DNA from: Primulina eburnea
Lineage: Eukaryota > Streptophyta > Magnoliopsida > Lamiales > Gesneriaceae
Direction of reading: 5' to 3'
NCBI RefSeq assembly: GCF_022965805.1
Contig: NC_133116.1
Coordinates: 5,394,001 to 5,458,000 of the forward strand
DNA: 64,000 nt
Positions 46,004 to 58,050 of the stretch are shown one piece after another. The position numbers were made by a program, and so were the translations under genes. The stretch's first letter is position 1; each line of letters opens with the position of its first letter. The notes below the pieces were generated by a model. That model did not search any database. It had not been told where the DNA came from and was given only the letters and a program-made list of their open reading frames with translations.

Positions 46004-46344
46004 TTAAAAAATAAAAAAAAGTAGGCTGGACTACAGTCAAGTACAACCCTAGAATACATCCATCTCTTGTTGTAGTTAAATAAATTATATAAGGCTTTGA
46101 TTTTTAATATTAATTATAATTATGTTGTTATTATGAGTAGAGATCCACATATTTTGAATTAGTAATGCTTCATTAAAATTTACAAAGTCATGATGAAATA
46201 TAGTGTTCCAATTTCGACACCTGAAATAAAATATCGTTGCGTGGAACCCATTGCAGAGGAGACTTTAACTTTAGTTCAAGGAGTGTAAATTATTTTGGTG
46301 GATGAAAAATTTTACAGCACATATATAAAATATTGTAGGGCTTT

Positions 46345-46508
46345 TGTGAGACGGTCTCTCGAATCTTTATTTGTGAGACGAGTCAATCATACCGATATTC
46401 ACAATAAAAAGTAATATTCTTAACATAAAAAATAATACTTTTTCGTTGATAACCCAAATAAGATATATATGTCTCATAAAATACGAGCCTGTGAGCCTCT
46501 CTTACACG
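46345..46508 (+). repeat. GAGACGGTCTCAC MITE family, copy h
   Basis: TGTGAGACGGTCTCTCGAAT ... ACCGATATTCACAATAAAAA ... GAGCCTGTGAGCCTCTCTTA. Full segment order of copy e with a decayed right end. Confidence 0.8.
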
Positions 46509-47079
46509 TATTTTCGCCAACAAAATATTAGGCAAGTGTCAATGTACCATTAATTACACTAAAAGTTAAAGCTTTGGTTTTTACACCTAGCGATTTGGAC
46601 AAATAATTTATGTCGTTTTATTTTTTTAAGTATAATAATTATGCTTTTTTATTATAATGAAACTCGTCGCTAATTTTTTTATTGATATTCAGACTAACAC
46701 AATAATTTATCTAATTTGTAAATTATGTTATTTAAGTAAATTAGAGTTATAAATAATAATTTATGTTATTTTATTCTTGGCATAATTACCATCTGTCATG
46801 TTCAAAATAAAATAATTTTTAGAAACATAAAAATATAATTTTTAAAATTATATATAAAATTATAAAAAGGAACAACCAACTCTTCCTCAAGCAGCCTTTG
46901 GGAGATCTCAGGAGTTTCGCCCTTCGACAATTCCCAAGCTTTATCAAGCTGTTCCTTTTTCCCCATATAATAAGAGAATTTGTTTTACTTATAAAGATTC
47001 GTTTTTTTCTTCCCAGTCGTAGAACATATAATCTTGTCTTTCCTCGAAGATTTCGGAAAAACAGAGAGTTTTTGTTACT
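46509..47079. other. Upstream region of the G6PDH gene
   Basis: AT-rich to about 46870, then a CT-rich probable 5' UTR before ATG 47080. TATATAAAATTATAAAAAGG near 46852 is a candidate TATA region. Confidence 0.5.
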
Positions 47080-50000
47080 ATGGCCGCATTGCCTTCATCA
47101 AATCGATGCTGTTCTTCATCGTCGGCTTATTCCAATTCTTCGTCAATCGGGTCTCTTCAACATCTTAGAAACATTCCATATTCCTTGGTTTCTCCGAAAA
47201 AATGGGGCTCAAAGAGCGTTTCTTTGCAGGGCGATTGCAACAATTTTCCTAATGTGATTCTCATGCAAGATGGTTGATTTTATTTTCATCCTTTTTTGGT
47301 CTTTATTCTTGAATTCGTTCAACTCTTTGTTAGGATTTATTTCTTGTTTGTTTTTTTTTTTTTAATTTTTTTTATGAACTGTTCAGATTTGTTTCGTTTT
47401 TATGTTCTTGCTGGCTGTAGTTTTTTGATTGAATTATTGTTCTCAGTATTGTTGAAATAACCTTCGTTGGGTATTTGCTCCTCGTTCTGAGCAGCCGATG
47501 TGACCGTGGAGATATTTTTGTGTCTATAAAATTTGAGTGCGGCGGAAACTAGGACCCCAAAAGAATTTGACGAGAAAAACATTTCTTTTAATTAGTGTTT
47601 GGCTGAATCCTCAAACCTTGATCGTTTTGTTATTTTCACAATCTATGATCAAAGTTAAGAAGTTTGTTATTTAATGTTTCTTCTTGAAATTTTTCCCCGC
47701 GGTGATTTAATTTCTTGCATAATGTACTCCCATTTTGAGTTATGACATCAGAATAAATAAATTTTTAGGTGCTTTGGCTGCTGCAATGTCTGCAATTGAA
47801 ACCAAGCTCCAGTCAAGAAATTGAAAGAAGGGTTGTTCTCAGTTACTCCTCCAGAAGAACAGAAAAATCCTATTGATTCAAATGTAGATGGCGATAAATC
47901 GACTGTCAGTATTACTGTTGTAGGAGCCTCTGGGGACCTTGCCAAAAAGAAGATATTTCCTGCTCTTTTTGCACTTTACTATGAGGATTGCCTCCCTGAG
48001 GTCTAAATTCATACAACATGAGCTAAGTATAAAATTAAATGTTAACAATGAGCAGTATAAAATTAAGCATAATGGCTGATTACGCTAGGATTGATCTGTA
48101 GATGTATTTATTATTGGTTGCAGCATTTCAGTATCTTTGGTTATGCCCGTAGCAAGATGACGGACGCCGAATTAAGGAATATGGTCAGCAAGACTCTTAC
48201 TTGCAGAATTGACAAGAGGTAGTTGGTTTCTGCAGCTTCTAGCAGTGATTTTGTTTGACATGAAAAAACATGTTCTCTTTGTCTACTGGATGAAGAATTT
48301 GAGAGATGGAATATTCTTATGATTTTTCAGGGAAAATTGTGATGAAAAGATGGAGCAGTTCTTAAAAAGATGTTTCTACCACTCAGGTCAATATGATTCT
48401 CAAGAAAATTTTATGGAACTTGATAAAAAACTCCGGGAGCACGAGGTATTACTATTAGAAAAAAAATTAAGATATAATTGTTTCAACTTTGTGGTTATTT
48501 TGTGTGATTTTTTTGTTCATTTTATGCTTGTTAATTGGATTCAAATTTCATGGTGAATTATGTCTGTTTGTGTGAACTCCCATTCATTCGTTGAAATTCG
48601 AGACTCTTATCTTTTTCCATATGTTTAGATACCTTTGCTTAGTTTGTTAGCCTTTTGATTTTGCATTGCGAAGAAAATGCATTCAATTATATATATAGTG
48701 GTTGTAATGATTGTCACTGCCGGGTAGAACATTGATTTGGTTGTAATGATTGTCACTCCTGGGTAGAACATTGATGACAAAGAGTGTAATAATGGGAAAG
48801 TAGATTGTTGGTTGTAATTCTTTGGGCTGTTGTACAGTTTAAAATATTTTAGCTGCACTGTTACCAACAACTATAGGTTTTGGTAAAACGGCAAGCGTGT
48901 GGTCATACATATAGCTCTCTTATGGGTGGCACATGCCATGTGAAATGGAATATTTTTGTGGGGATTAAAAATAAGTAACCAACGAGAAGGGCTGATTATA
49001 ATTGACCTCTGTAGGCTGGCAGGCATTCAAACCGGCTATTCTACTTATCGATTCCACCCAACATATTTGTTGATGCCGTAAGATGTGCCAGTCTCTCCGC
49101 TTCTGCCGCCAGTGGGTGGACCAGGATTATTGTCGAGAAACCTTTTGGCCGCGATTCTGAATCCTCAGCTTCTTTGACTAAATCTCTCAAGCAATACTTG
49201 AACGAGGATCAAATTTTCAGGTCAGTTAACTTAATCTGGTTTTGATTGCATTTTCCATTTTTAAATGGTGTAACAAGTTGAGGGATCAGCAAGTCTTGCA
49301 TGTAGAATTTATTTATATTGTTCATTTTACAGGATAGATCACTATCTTGGAAAGGAGCTAGTTGAAAATCTCTCTGTCCTTCGCTTCTCAAACCTCATCT
49401 TTGAACCATTATGGTCAAGACAGTATATAAGGAATGTTCAATTGATATTTTCCGAGGACTTTGGCACTGAAGGAAGGGGAGGGTATTTTTTCTTTTCAAC
49501 TAGCAGTTGAGCTAATAATATATTTCTTTTGTTACAAAACCTTAATTATGGTTCTTCTTGTTACACCAGTTATTTTGATCACTATGGAATTATAAGAGAC
49601 ATAATGCAAAACCATCTTCTCCAAATAGTTGCACTCTTTGCCATGGAAACGCCAGTCAGTTTGGATGCAGAAGATATCAGGAATGAGAAGGTTTTTTTCC
49701 TGTCTTTGTGAACTCGATGTGATTAGAAAAAAGTTTCTTTTTTCTTGAAAGACAATATTTGATTCGACGAACAACAGGTTAAAGTGTTGCGTTCCATGAG
49801 AAAATTACGAGTTGATGATGTGGTCATAGGACAGTACAAAAGTCAGACAAAAGGAAGTGTCAGTTACCCAGGATACACAGACGATAAAACGGTACCCAAA
49901 GATAGCTTGACACCAACTTTTGCTGCGGCTGCACTTTTCATAGATAATGCAAGATGGGATGGTGTGCCTTTCCTAATGAAAGCTGGAAAAGCCTTACATA

Positions 50001-50653
50001 ATAGAAGGTTAGAGAAATCTGCAAGTGTCGCAGTTTTATCTTTCTTGACTTGCTTTATGTTGCATGGTTTGATTCCTGGACATTGCTTTTCTTTTTTCAC
50101 AGGGCTGAGATAAGGGTGCAGTTTAGACATGTTCCTGGTAATCTATACAATCGGAACATTGGGACTGATCTGGATATGGCGACGAATGAGTTTGTAATCC
50201 GTGTTCAGCCTGATGAAGCTATTTATCTGAAGATTAATAATAAAGTTCCAGGATTGGGAATGAGATTGGACCGAAGTCATCTGAATCTTCTATATAAGGC
50301 CAGGTAATTTTGAAAAGTATCTATTGTAGTAATGCCTGCAAAATTCGTTACTCCTAACTACAATCCTCTTGATTCATCGGAACTTATTGTTCCTGTGGTA
50401 TAGATACACGAAAGAGATTCCCGATGCGTACGAGAGACTTCTTCTTGATGCCATTGAAGGGGAAAGGAGACTCTTCATCCGGAGCGATGAATTGGACGCT
50501 GCCTGGTCAATCTTCACGCCTGTGTTAAAGGAGCTCGAAGAAAAGAAGATAATTCCTGAGTACTATCCATATGGAAGCCGAGGTCCGGTGGGGGCCCATT
50601 ACCTGGCGGCCAAATACGATGTCAAATGGGGTGATCTCGGCCTTGATGACTAA
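47080..50653 (+). CDS. G6PD: Plastidic glucose-6-phosphate 1-dehydrogenase, with apparent 1-base frameshift
   Basis: Ten exons: 47080-47272, 47769-48000, 48124-48218, 48331-48445, 49015-49220, 49333-49482, 49570-49690, 49778-50007, 50103-50303 and 50404-50653; about 597 residues. Catalyses the first step of the oxidative pentose phosphate pathway (glucose 6-phosphate + NADP+). Seen: a Ser-rich transit peptide, Rossmann [10 protein letters not shown], redox-type cysteines in CRIDKRENC and [10 protein letters not shown] as in thioredoxin-regulated plastid forms, EKPFGRD, active-site [27 protein letters not shown], and C-terminal [18 protein letters not shown]. Exon 1 plus exon 2 total 425 bases, one short of in-frame. 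The conserved [11 protein letters not shown] start of exon 2 runs into TGA at about 47822, while the following [10 protein letters not shown] is in another frame. Acceptors at 47806|47807 or 47812|47813 would restore frame by skipping 38 or 44 bases. All other junctions are in phase. Confidence 0.9.
48698..48775 (+). repeat. Short tandem duplication in G6PDH intron 4
   Basis: GGTTGTAATGATTGTCACT followed by GGGTAGAACATTGAT occurs twice in a row with a period of about 38 bp. Confidence 0.8.
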
Positions 50654-51348
50654 CTATGGATCATTTTTACCTGACTTTCAGGGGTTCTCGTTTCATGTAT
50701 CTTAGATTTGAACGAAGAAGAGTGGCTTAATCCAAAAAAGTGCCACCTCTTCTTAGTCGTGTTTTTCATCAATATTTTCTGTTTTACTTCACAACTCAAT
50801 GTAGTTTTAATCATTTATTGATCATGGCTGTTACCTTAATAAATGACATCTCTTTCAGTTTCAGACTCATTATTTTCTGATTTTATATTTACAAATTTTG
50901 CTATATATGTTTGTGTGTATATGAAACAATACACACCAACTGGAGGAAGGATACACAACCCATCATTGATATATAAATGTACCGAAAGAACAGGCAGCAA
51001 AAAACAGGCTTAGGATGACCATATACAACTCGTTGATAACAAGTTCGCGAACGTGGCCACTTTTATGTTGTCTCTGTTTTCCTACTCATGATTTCTCCAC
51101 CTTTGTTGATCTTCAAATTATGTACAACATCTTCCTTTGGTTTCGCCCCACGGATACGAACATAAGAGGCAAAGTTGTTCTTATAAGCGGTGCTTCATCT
51201 GGAATCCGGGAGGTTTTTTAAATTGTTATTTGATCATTTAAACACATACTGCTCAGGATCAGTATTAGTAGCATATATATTGATGATGGTTTTGTGTAGT
51301 TCTTGGCTTACGAATATGCCAAGAGAGAAGCTTTCTTGGTGATTGTTG

Positions 51349-51508
51349 CGAGGAGGGAAGAACGTCTGGAGAAAAGTTGCAGAAAAAGCCAGAGGGATTG
51401 GATCCCCGGATGTTCTTGTAATCTGTGGCGAGGAGGGAAGAACGTCTGGAGAAAGTTGCAGAAAAGCCAGAGGGATTGGATCCCCGGATGTTCTTATAAT
51501 CTGTGGGG
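51349..51508 (+). repeat. Exonic tandem duplication in the SDR pseudogene
   Basis: Two adjacent units share GAGGAGGGAAGAACGTCTGG and AGAGGGATTGGATCCCCGGA. The first has one extra A in each of two A-runs relative to the second. Confidence 0.95.
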
Positions 51509-51746
51509 ATGTATCTGATTTCAACGACTGCCGAAGATTCATTGACGAAGCCATAAATCATTTTGGACTGTGTAAGATTTCATTCCATTCATAATAAATC
51601 ATGGAGACATTTGCAAGCCATTTCTTTTTCGCTTTCTTTAATTTGGATAAACCCAAATATATGTTCCAACTAGTTTTAATAATCATGCATGTCTACGAAT
51701 ATTGGCAGTGGATCATCTGGTGAATAATGCTGGGATTGGTAACATA

Positions 51747-52044
51747 TATTAGCACAATTAATTCAGATCCACATGTTGGAGGAAAATATCATAACCAAGA
51801 GAATCAACGATGAGAAGGAAAATACCATAATCAATGAAGATAATTATAGAAATACACACCATTCAAGAAACATCAGGATTAGTGGAGATGATATGCCTTA
51901 AGCTAAAGCCTTTCTTTATTTACCTCACAACGACTCTCTCTGTAGCAATATAAATGTAAGATGTAATTGGCTGTATAAGCATGTGGTGCTCACGTTAAAT
52001 AAAAGAAGCAATAAAGCTTTTAACACCTTTGTCAAATTTCTTTA
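51747..52044 (+). repeat. 5' LTR of copia 2
   Basis: 298 bp; includes AAATAAAAGAAGCAATAAAG, a polyadenylation-type stretch, near the 3' end. Confidence 0.94.
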
Positions 52045-52056
52045 TGGTATCAGAGC
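52045..52056 (+). other. Primer-binding site of copia 2
   Basis: TGGTATCAGAGC, exact complement of the initiator tRNA-Met 3' end, with no spacer after the LTR. This fixes the LTR 3' boundary. Confidence 0.92.
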
Positions 52057-52080
52057 TACTGTGAGCAACAAACCACCACA

Positions 52081-53094
52081 ATGTCATTCATCTCTCACAA
52101 TGTAAGCAACTTCATCACTCTCAAACTAAACCAAGACAACTACCCCCTGTGGCGTGAGCAAGCTCTGGCTCTTGCTGAAAGTCAAGACTTAATTGGGCAT
52201 CTCACCGGCGAAACAGATGAGCCAGCAACTGACCCAACAGATTCATCAACAATTAGAAAAATTGCAGAATGGAGGAAATCGGATCGGCTTCTTCGTGGAT
52301 GGATTATTGGAACTCTATCTGAAGAAGCTCTTGGTCTTGCTATTGGACAAGATACAGCCAGATCTGTATGGGATGCCTTGAAGGAAGCATATGCACAAGA
52401 CTCTCAAGAAAGAGAATTCACCCTTCGCCAACAATTGACGTATCTATGCAAAGATGATAACACCACCATTGGAGAACATATTCGCAAATTCAAGAGCATC
52501 TGCGACAACTTAGCAGCAATAGGAAATCCAGTCACCGACAAAGTCAAGGTATTTTCTCTTCTCACAAGTTTAGGACCAAAATATGAGTCCTTCACCACAA
52601 CCATGCTAAAACCACCACGTCCATCATATACTGAGATGGTGTCACTGCTGCAAGGATATGAACAACGTCAAAACTGGTTCACTATCAACACATCAACTCA
52701 TCAAGTAGCCTTCTACGGACAAAAGCAACTTGGTTCCGTAAACCGCAAATCTCAAAACAATTTCAACTCCAATGGCCGCGGCTTTCAAGCACATAACCAG
52801 AATCCCAACCATGGAACCAAAAATTTCAACCAACAACACAACAAACAAGACTCCAAAATCCAAAGGCCTCCTCCTCCTGGACAGCGCCGAATGACACCGA
52901 CGAAAGAGAAATGTACCGAGATGCAATCTGCCAAATTTGTGGGATCACAGGACACGTTGCAAAAATCTGTTGGCATCTCTCCAGTTACACGCAAACTCAA
53001 GATGAAGTCCCAAAAGCATTGTCTGCTCTCACCCTCGACAACACCGTCTTTGATACCGAGTGGACGTCTGATACAGGTGCATCTCATCATATGA
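52081..53094 (+). pseudogene. gag: gag of copia 2
   Basis: MSFISHNVSNFITLKLNQDN start, then UBN2-type Gag with PLWREQALALAESQDLIGHL and LREQ-like FTLRQQLTYLCKDD. The zinc knuckle CQICGITGHVAKIC (C-X2-C-X4-H-X4-C) lies in a different frame beginning about 52911, so a frameshift occurred between about 52880 and 52910. The tail of the gag frame to 53094 is out-of-frame noise. Confidence 0.9.
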
Positions 53095-56000
53095 CAGGTA
53101 ACGCTCGTATGTTAAAAAATAAACGACCATATTTTGGTAATGACTCAGTGTTGATAGGAGATGGTACGATGCTGGGAATTAAATCTATCGGCAATACTCA
53201 AATTAAAAATAATTCTCAAGTTCTACCTTTAAATAATGTTCTACATGTACCAAATCTAAACATGAACTTATTATCCATAAGTCAACTTACAGATGATTAT
53301 CCTGTGAACTGTGAATTTTCTAATGTGGATTTTTGTGTTAAGGAACGGAAGACAGGTCACAAAGTGATGACGGGACAAAGAAAGGGTGATCTATATGTTA
53401 TTTCCAGCCCACATGAATTACACTACTCTCATAGATTTAAATCCAGCACTGCTGAAGTGTGGCATCAACGACTAGGACATCCTCAAACATCCACCCTTAA
53501 GTTGCTACAACAAAAAAGGTTGATTGATGTGCAAGGATCACATAAACTACAACATCTTTGTGATAGCTGTCAATTAGCCAAGATTAGCAAATTACCTTTT
53601 TCTGCTTCAAAAAATTCCAGTTCATCTATTTTTAATAAAATTCACTGTGATTTATGCGGGCCATCACCAGCTTTATCTCTTGGAAAACTTCGTTACTATG
53701 CTTGTATTGTTGATGATTTCTCTCGTTACACATGGCTTATTCCTCTTAAAACAAAATCTGAGTTTGTTGATGTATATTTTGCCTTTGAAAAATATGTAGC
53801 AAGACAATTTGAGAAAAAAATACACATTTTTCATTCGGATGGTGGTGGTGAATTTGTTAACTCAAGACTTAGCTCACATTTTCAAGCGGAGGGAATTGTT
53901 CATCAAATATCCTGCCCACACACTCCGGAACAGTCAGATATGGTCGAAAGGCGCCATAGGATAATCCGTGAACTAGGTATGTCACTGTTGTTTCATTGTG
54001 GCGATCCTTTATATTTGTGGGTAGAAGCATTTACTACTGCTGTATTTCTTATAAATCGTCTACCTTCTACTTCTCTAAACTTAGATACACCTTACTTTAA
54101 ATTGCATAATGTGCATCCAAATTATTCTTTCTTAAGAGTGTTTGGCTCTCGGTGCTTTCCATACACTTGGGACACACGTAAACATAAATTTGATCCAAAA
54201 ACGGTTCCATGTATCTTTGTAGGCTATAGTGATCGACATAAAGGGTACAAATGATTTCATCCATCTACATAAAAATTCTTCGTTTCACGACATGTAGTCT
54301 TTGATGAAGCAAATCTGCCTTTTAAGGACCATAAAATTAATGAAAAAATTGCTCCAAAAGATCAATGGATGAGTGTTTTTGATTCATGGATTATTTTTCC
54401 TATTTCTCATAATGATTCTCCTCCCCAACATGCAGAATTCTGTGATCCATCTCTTCCACCACCCGAACTGGACAAGACGACTCAATCACTTGACGCTCCA
54501 ACCACATCACCACCTGCGGCTACAAGCTCCGTATCAACCTCTGACCACGGAAACCTAGATCTTACATCCAACTCTTCCACAGATCACGAGAGCTTGGGTG
54601 ATAAATCAAATTCCTTTCATTCACACGAAATGTTGGAGTCTACAGAATTACAAGATGACAGCACTATGGCGTCTGATTCATCTCAACCACAACATCACTC
54701 AATGATAACACGATCTCACCTTGGTATCTACAAACCAAATCCTAAATATGCTCTTATGGTAACCAGTCGAGAAATACCTCGAATACCACTTTCTATAAAA
54801 TCTGCACTCAGTGATGATGGCTGGAAAGCAGCAATGACAGAGGAAATGAATGCTCTTCATCTCAACAATACTTGGCAGCTTGTTCCTAGTGATCCCAGCA
54901 TGCATATAATTGGATCCAAGTGGGTTTTTAAGACAAAACTAAAACCTGATGGAACCATTGATCGGCTCAAAGCACGCCTTGTCGCCAAGGGCTATCACCA
55001 AGTTGATGGCATAGACTACACTGATACATTCTCCCCTGTCATCAAACCTGGTACCATTCGGGTTGTAATCAGTTTCGCACTAGTTCAAAAGTGGGATATT
55101 CGGCAGTTAGATGTCAAGAATGCGTTCCTCCATGGCATGCTTACTGAAGTGATCTACATGGAACAACCTCCAGGGATGGTCGATCCTAAATCACCTAACC
55201 ATGTGTGTAGACTTCAACGAGCCATTTACGGTTTGAAACAAGCACCTCGTGCTTGGTTTGATCGCTTTAGCTCCTTCCTTTTGCAGCATGGGTTCTTTTG
55301 TAGTCTAGCTGATCCATCACTCTTTATTTCTCACTCTTCTCATGGAACTTTAATTCTCCTTTTGTATGTTGATGATATGCTTCTCATAGGATCAAATTCC
55401 AAACTACTAAATTCATTTATCCAGCTCTTGCATACAGAGTTCGCTATGAAAGACCTTGGTACAATACATCACTTTCTTGGCATAGAGATCACAAATCATT
55501 CTGAAGGGTTACACATGTCTCAATCTCATTATGCCCTTACCATTCTTGAGAAGACTCAAATGGTGGATTGTAAGCCCATGAACACGCCACTTGAAGCAAA
55601 AACAAAAGGCCTCAAAAATAATACTACTCTTGATGATCCAAGCAGCTACCGTGGAATTGTTGGTGCTTTACAGTACCTCACTCTTACTCGGCCCGATCTT
55701 GCGTACAGTGTTAACTTCGTATCTCAATTTATGCATGCTCCAACTCACTCACACCTTAAAATGGTTACTCGAATCCTGCGCTACGTCAAAGGGACTATCA
55801 ATCTTGGACTTTATTTTACCTCTCACACCACACTTGATCTGTGCGCCTTCTCTGATTCGGATTGGGCAGGCTGCCCAATAACTCGTCGTTCAACAACCGG
55901 CTACTGCACATTTCTTGGTCACAATCCCATCTCCTGGTGTGCAAAGAAACAACCCACTATCTCGCGCTCCAACACCGAGGCTGAGTATCGAGCCATGGCA

Positions 56001-56474
56001 CACACTGCTGCAGAAATCACATGGTTAACTTTTATTCTTAAAGACATTGGCGCCCAGCCCTCTCAAACTCCGGTCTTATTCTGCGACAATCTCAGTGCGT
56101 TACATATGACTATAAACCCCGTCTTTCATGCTCGAAGCAAACACATCGAGCTCGATTATCATTTCGTGCGCGAAAGAGTAGCTCTCGGCCTTCTAGTTAC
56201 AAGGCATATATCCAGCTCGCATCAGGTAGCAGATGTCTTCACAAAGCCCATGTCAAAAGCTTCACTGTCTCTTCTTCGTCTCAAACTTCGCCTCCAGCCC
56301 CGGAAAAGTTTGCGGCAGGGTATTAGCACAATTAATTCAGATCCACAGTTGGAGGAAAATACCATAACCAAGAGAATCAACGATGAGAAGGAAAATACCA
56401 TAATCAATGAAGATAATTATAGAAATACACACCATTCACGAAACAGCAGGATTAGTGGAGATGATATGCCTTAG
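52911..56474 (+). pseudogene. pol: pol of copia 2 (two internal stops)
   Basis: Zinc knuckle, protease SDTGASHHMTG, GAG-pre-integrase WHQRLGHPQTSTLK, integrase with KIHCDLCGPSP, HSDGGGEFVN and the downstream glutamate in DMVERRHR, then reverse transcriptase with RLKARLVAKGYHQ, LDVKNAFLHG, intact YVDD (55365-55376), and RNase H ending VADVFTKPM. In-frame TGA at 54252-54254 and TAA near 54273 interrupt the linker after integrase. Reading then continues in the same frame to 56474 inside the 3' LTR. RT and RNase H look intact. Confidence 0.93.
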
Positions 56475-56616
56475 CTAAAGCCTTTCTTTATTTACCTCAC
56501 AAAGACTCTCTCTGTAGCAATATAAATGTAAGATGCAATTGGTTGTATAAGCATGTGGTGCTCACGTTAAATAAAAGAAGCAATAAAGCTTTTAACACCT
56601 TTGTCAAATTTCTTTA
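56321..56616 (+). repeat. 3' LTR of copia 2
   Basis: 296 bp, preceded by the purine-rich TTTGCGGCAGGG and followed by ACATA. Confidence 0.94.
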
Positions 56617-58050
56617 ACATATTCATGGTGAACGAGGGAATCGAGATCAACAAGTTTGCTCCTGTCATGGTAAATTGAAACTACGATATGATTCTTTTTA
56701 AAAAAGTTGTGATTCTTGTCATATAGTTTTTTGTCGAAAAAATTGAACAGGACATCAACTTCTGGGGATCAATCTATCCTACTCACTTTGCGATTCCCCA
56801 CCTCAAGAAAACCGAAGGAACCATGATTGTCAATGCATCAAATGCTGGATGTTTCAATATGCCCAGATCAGGTTTCTACAACCTAAGGATAATATATGTA
56901 TATATGTATATATCATGCTTAAATTTGAAATGATTTTTAATATTTGTGTTTGGCTTGAATTTTTATGTGTGTATTTGCCAGACACAGATTGTGTTAAAGT
57001 GTGATAAAAAAAAGTGCGAAAATCTAACACCTATAAGCGTTGTGAGTCCGATTCGGCCGTGAGTTACATCCTCATCAGATATTGATGCAACTTAACCAAT
57101 GTAATTAAAATTAAAGAACAAGGAAAAAGAAATCTTCGAAAGCTGAAGGAACCATACAAAATGGTGGAAAATATAACTATAAAGGTAGAACTAAAAACTA
57201 TTAATTTGTAAATTGAAATTAAAATTGCATAGATTTGCTTTGATTGCGCTTTGATGATAAGTTGATGTCTCTGTTTTTCTGCATTGTTTTCTTCCTTTTA
57301 AACCTTGATTTCCTGCGGTAGGTTTATCGGGTTGATGAGATCCTCGGGTAGATGAGATCCTAACTGTGTGGGCACTACTACCCTTACTTCATTTCAACGG
57401 GTAAGATCTTGCCAAACATACAATTTAAAAAAAAAAAAAGGGTCCTATATATACATTGGCAAATCTTGGTCATCCATTCTATCATGGGGACAACGCCCAC
57501 ATAGATGAGATGAAATAAACGGGTTTATCGAATCACTTCCTCAATTGTCTGGCTTCACTATCCCACCGCCAGCAACATTAACAACCCCACTAACAACATG
57601 GATTGACATTTTTCTCACTTCTTTGCGACTGCTTTAACTGTCTTGTTCTCTTTTTTTTCCACATGGTTCCTCGAGCTGGTTCCTCGACTGCCCAACTCCA
57701 CCATCCCACTACATGCAATGTGGGTCTTGGAAGTTTTTGATCAATTCTCTGCAGTCCCTTTTTTTTTAGCTTTAATTTACCGAGACCCGTCATTAAAATG
57801 TTTAATGGATTAAATGATGAATTAATTAGTCAACTTAATTTATAGGCTAAACAATTTGTTTCCTAAATGAATTTGGATATTGCAGGCAAGTAAATCAGCG
57901 GTCACAAGCTTCTACGAGTCGTTAAGAGCAGAATTGGGACCAGAAATAAACATAACAATAGTGACGCTGGGATATGTGGAATCGGAAATGACTCTCGGGA
58001 AGCAGATGAGTAAAGAATGTGAAATGAAGCATAACCAAGAAATCAAAGAT

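Larger units (their letters stand above)
42937..46068 (-). mobile_element. hAT transposon (TTF/DUF4371 type), full length, 8-bp TSD
   Basis: A 3132-bp element flanked by a perfect 8-bp duplication GTTGTAGT (42929-42936 and 46069-46076). Termini are CAGGGACGGATCC at the left and, inward from the right, AAGAGATGGATG, a weak inverted match (8 of 12). It carries one minus-strand transposase gene, now frameshifted. The transposase-proximal end has a cluster of GCGACGGTTTT / AACCGTCGC words (45812-46003). Structure and duplication length are diagnostic of hAT. Confidence 0.93.
51747..56616 (+). mobile_element. Ty1/copia LTR retrotransposon 2, non-TG..CA termini, exonic
   Basis: A 4870-bp element: 5' LTR 51747-52044, primer site 52045-52056, gag-pol, and 3' LTR 56321-56616. 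It is flanked by a perfect 5-bp duplication ACATA (51742-51746 and 56617-56621). The LTRs start TATTAGCACA and end TTCTTTA, so the termini are TA..TA rather than TG..CA. LTRs differ at about six substitutions and two 1-base indels over ~297 bp, so it is older than copia 1. Gag and RT resemble the Ale/Retrofit branch (inference). Confidence 0.95.
51015..58050 (+). pseudogene. Steroleosin / 11-beta-HSD-like SDR gene, decayed and transposon-split
   Basis: Exons 51015-51212, 51300-51571, 51709-51746 plus 56622-56669 (split), 56751-56882 and 57886-58050. The family consists of NADP-dependent short-chain dehydrogenases, some on oil bodies. Seen: a hydrophobic N-terminal anchor, SGASSGI cofactor motif, LAYEYAKRE, VARREERLEK, NNAGI, DINFWGSIYPT, and the YNASK active site across the last intron. 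Defects: the cofactor loop reads SSGIRE where relatives have SSGIGE; a tandem duplication of about 78 bp in exon 2 (51349-51508) carries extra A residues and shifts frame; copia 2 interrupts exon 3; the donor after exon 4 reads CTAAGG (56883) instead of GTAAGG; and no C-terminal exons are found after 58050. Removing the insertion and one duplication copy rejoins exon 3 in frame, so copia 2 landed in coding sequence. Confidence 0.9.

Noticed and set aside
46898..47257. 119-residue plus-strand ORF overlapping G6PDH exon 1
   Set aside because: Different frame from the transit peptide; the 47080 frame joins the conserved enzyme exons.
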